In this document: positions 6,841-6,984 of the stretch, piece by piece
Numbering within the stretch: position 1 is the first letter of the stretch
How the letters are laid out: each line of letters opens with the position of its first letter
Assembly (NCBI GenBank): GCA_038236965.1
Contig: JBBRZF010000177.1
Coordinates: 1 to 6,984 of the forward strand
Length of the DNA: 6,984 bases
Direction of reading: 5' to 3'
Origin: JBBRZF01 sp038236965
Lineage (GTDB): Bacteria; Acidobacteriota; Terriglobia; Terriglobales; Acidobacteriaceae
The notes under the pieces: generated by a model
Database searches by the model: none
Seen by the model: only the letters and a program-made list of their open reading frames with translations
Told to the model about the DNA's origin: nothing
Translations under genes and position numbers: made by a program

Positions 6841-6862
6841 CGAAATGCTAATATTTGCTAAG
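6841..6862 (+). repeat. Left terminal inverted repeat of the miniature element
   Basis: Begins CGAAATGCTAAT and ends TTTGCTAAG. It is matched by the right end and is repeated exactly, inverted, at 3201-3222. Confidence 0.7.
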
Positions 6863-6948
6863 TCAAAACGATTACTCTCGTACTGGTTTTTAACCGCCTA
6901 ACGTGTTGGAAACAGGATGGTTAATAGGGGTATTGTTTGCACTGAAAC

Positions 6949-6969
6949 CTTAGCAAACCTTAGCATTCG
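6949..6969 (-). repeat. Right terminal inverted repeat of the miniature element
   Basis: Read on the minus strand it begins CGAATGCTAAGG and ends TTTGCTAAG, pairing with the left end with two substitutions and a one-base gap. This end is absent from the truncated copy at 3131-3222. Confidence 0.7.
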
Positions 6970-6984
6970 AGGCCAGCGGTCGAA

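Larger units (their letters stand above)
6841..6969 (+). mobile_element. Complete MITE-like miniature element (about 129 bp)
   Basis: This element has imperfect terminal inverted repeats: 6841-6862 at the left and 6949-6969 at the right, sharing ATGCTAA and TTTGCTAAG with two substitutions and one extra A at the left end. Within each end the motif TGCTAA (or TTAGCA) occurs twice about ten bases apart, one helical turn, as expected for a transposase binding site. It has no open frame of useful length, so it must rely on a transposase supplied elsewhere. It interrupts a recombinase gene, and a second truncated copy at 3131-3222 interrupts an IS6 transposase gene. Centre sequence 6890-6924 can fold into a hairpin. 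CGA flanks both sides if the element is read as AATGC...GCATT, which could be a 3-bp target duplication, but the same CGA is present at the other copy, so it may belong to the element. I do not recognise the family. Confidence 0.7.

Noticed and set aside
6890..6924. An integron attC site, suggested by GCCTAAC inside the repeat element.
   Set aside because: No matching GTTRRRY partner with proper spacing and palindromic arms is present, and the segment is better explained as part of the miniature element.
3131..6932. A composite transposon bounded by the two miniature-element copies.
   Set aside because: The outer end of the left copy is missing, so both outer ends cannot be used; only the inward-facing ends remain paired.

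Overview
The window looks like an accessory, decaying stretch of a soil-type bacterial chromosome, most plausibly an acidobacterium of the Bryobacterales/'Candidatus Solibacter' kind. That placement is an inference from the tandem Ig-like secreted protein and from the style of the tyrosine recombinases and transposases. No taxonomic marker gene is present.

Layout, left to right. Bases 2-124 are the C-terminal end of a tyrosine recombinase that enters from outside the window. Bases 125-770 hold no convincing intact gene, only a possible N-terminal scrap of a TnsB/Mu-like transposase (321-461). Bases 771-875 are the C-terminal end of a second, different tyrosine recombinase. Bases 1049-2422 are an intact, unrecognised gene for a 457-residue protein with an N-terminal membrane segment, a HEAT-like helical region and a beta-rich C-terminal domain. 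Bases 2561-3130 are an IS256-family transposase remnant with one frameshift and both ends missing. Bases 3131-3222 are a truncated copy of a small repeat element. Bases 3223-3564 (minus strand) are an IS6-family transposase remnant whose terminal inverted repeat survives at 3591-3606. Bases 3751-6117 are an intact gene for a secreted 788-residue protein built from three tandem units of about 211-224 residues. Bases 6167-6344 are the frameshifted 5' part of a TIR-like nucleotide-binding protein gene. Bases 6406-6840 are the N-terminal half of a third tyrosine recombinase, cut by a complete copy of the small repeat element at 6841-6969.

The most distinctive signal is that small element. It is about 129 bp, has imperfect 21-22 bp terminal inverted repeats and an internal hairpin, and encodes no protein, so it looks like a MITE (a non-autonomous miniature transposon). 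It occurs twice in inverted orientation: complete inside the recombinase at the right, and truncated between the IS256 and IS6 remnants at the left. The shared 92 bp differ at one position. Between these arms lies the intact Ig-like gene.

Only two genes appear functional (1049-2422 and 3751-6117). Nothing shows that they act together. The rest reads as repeated insertion, deletion and decay at an integration hot spot.
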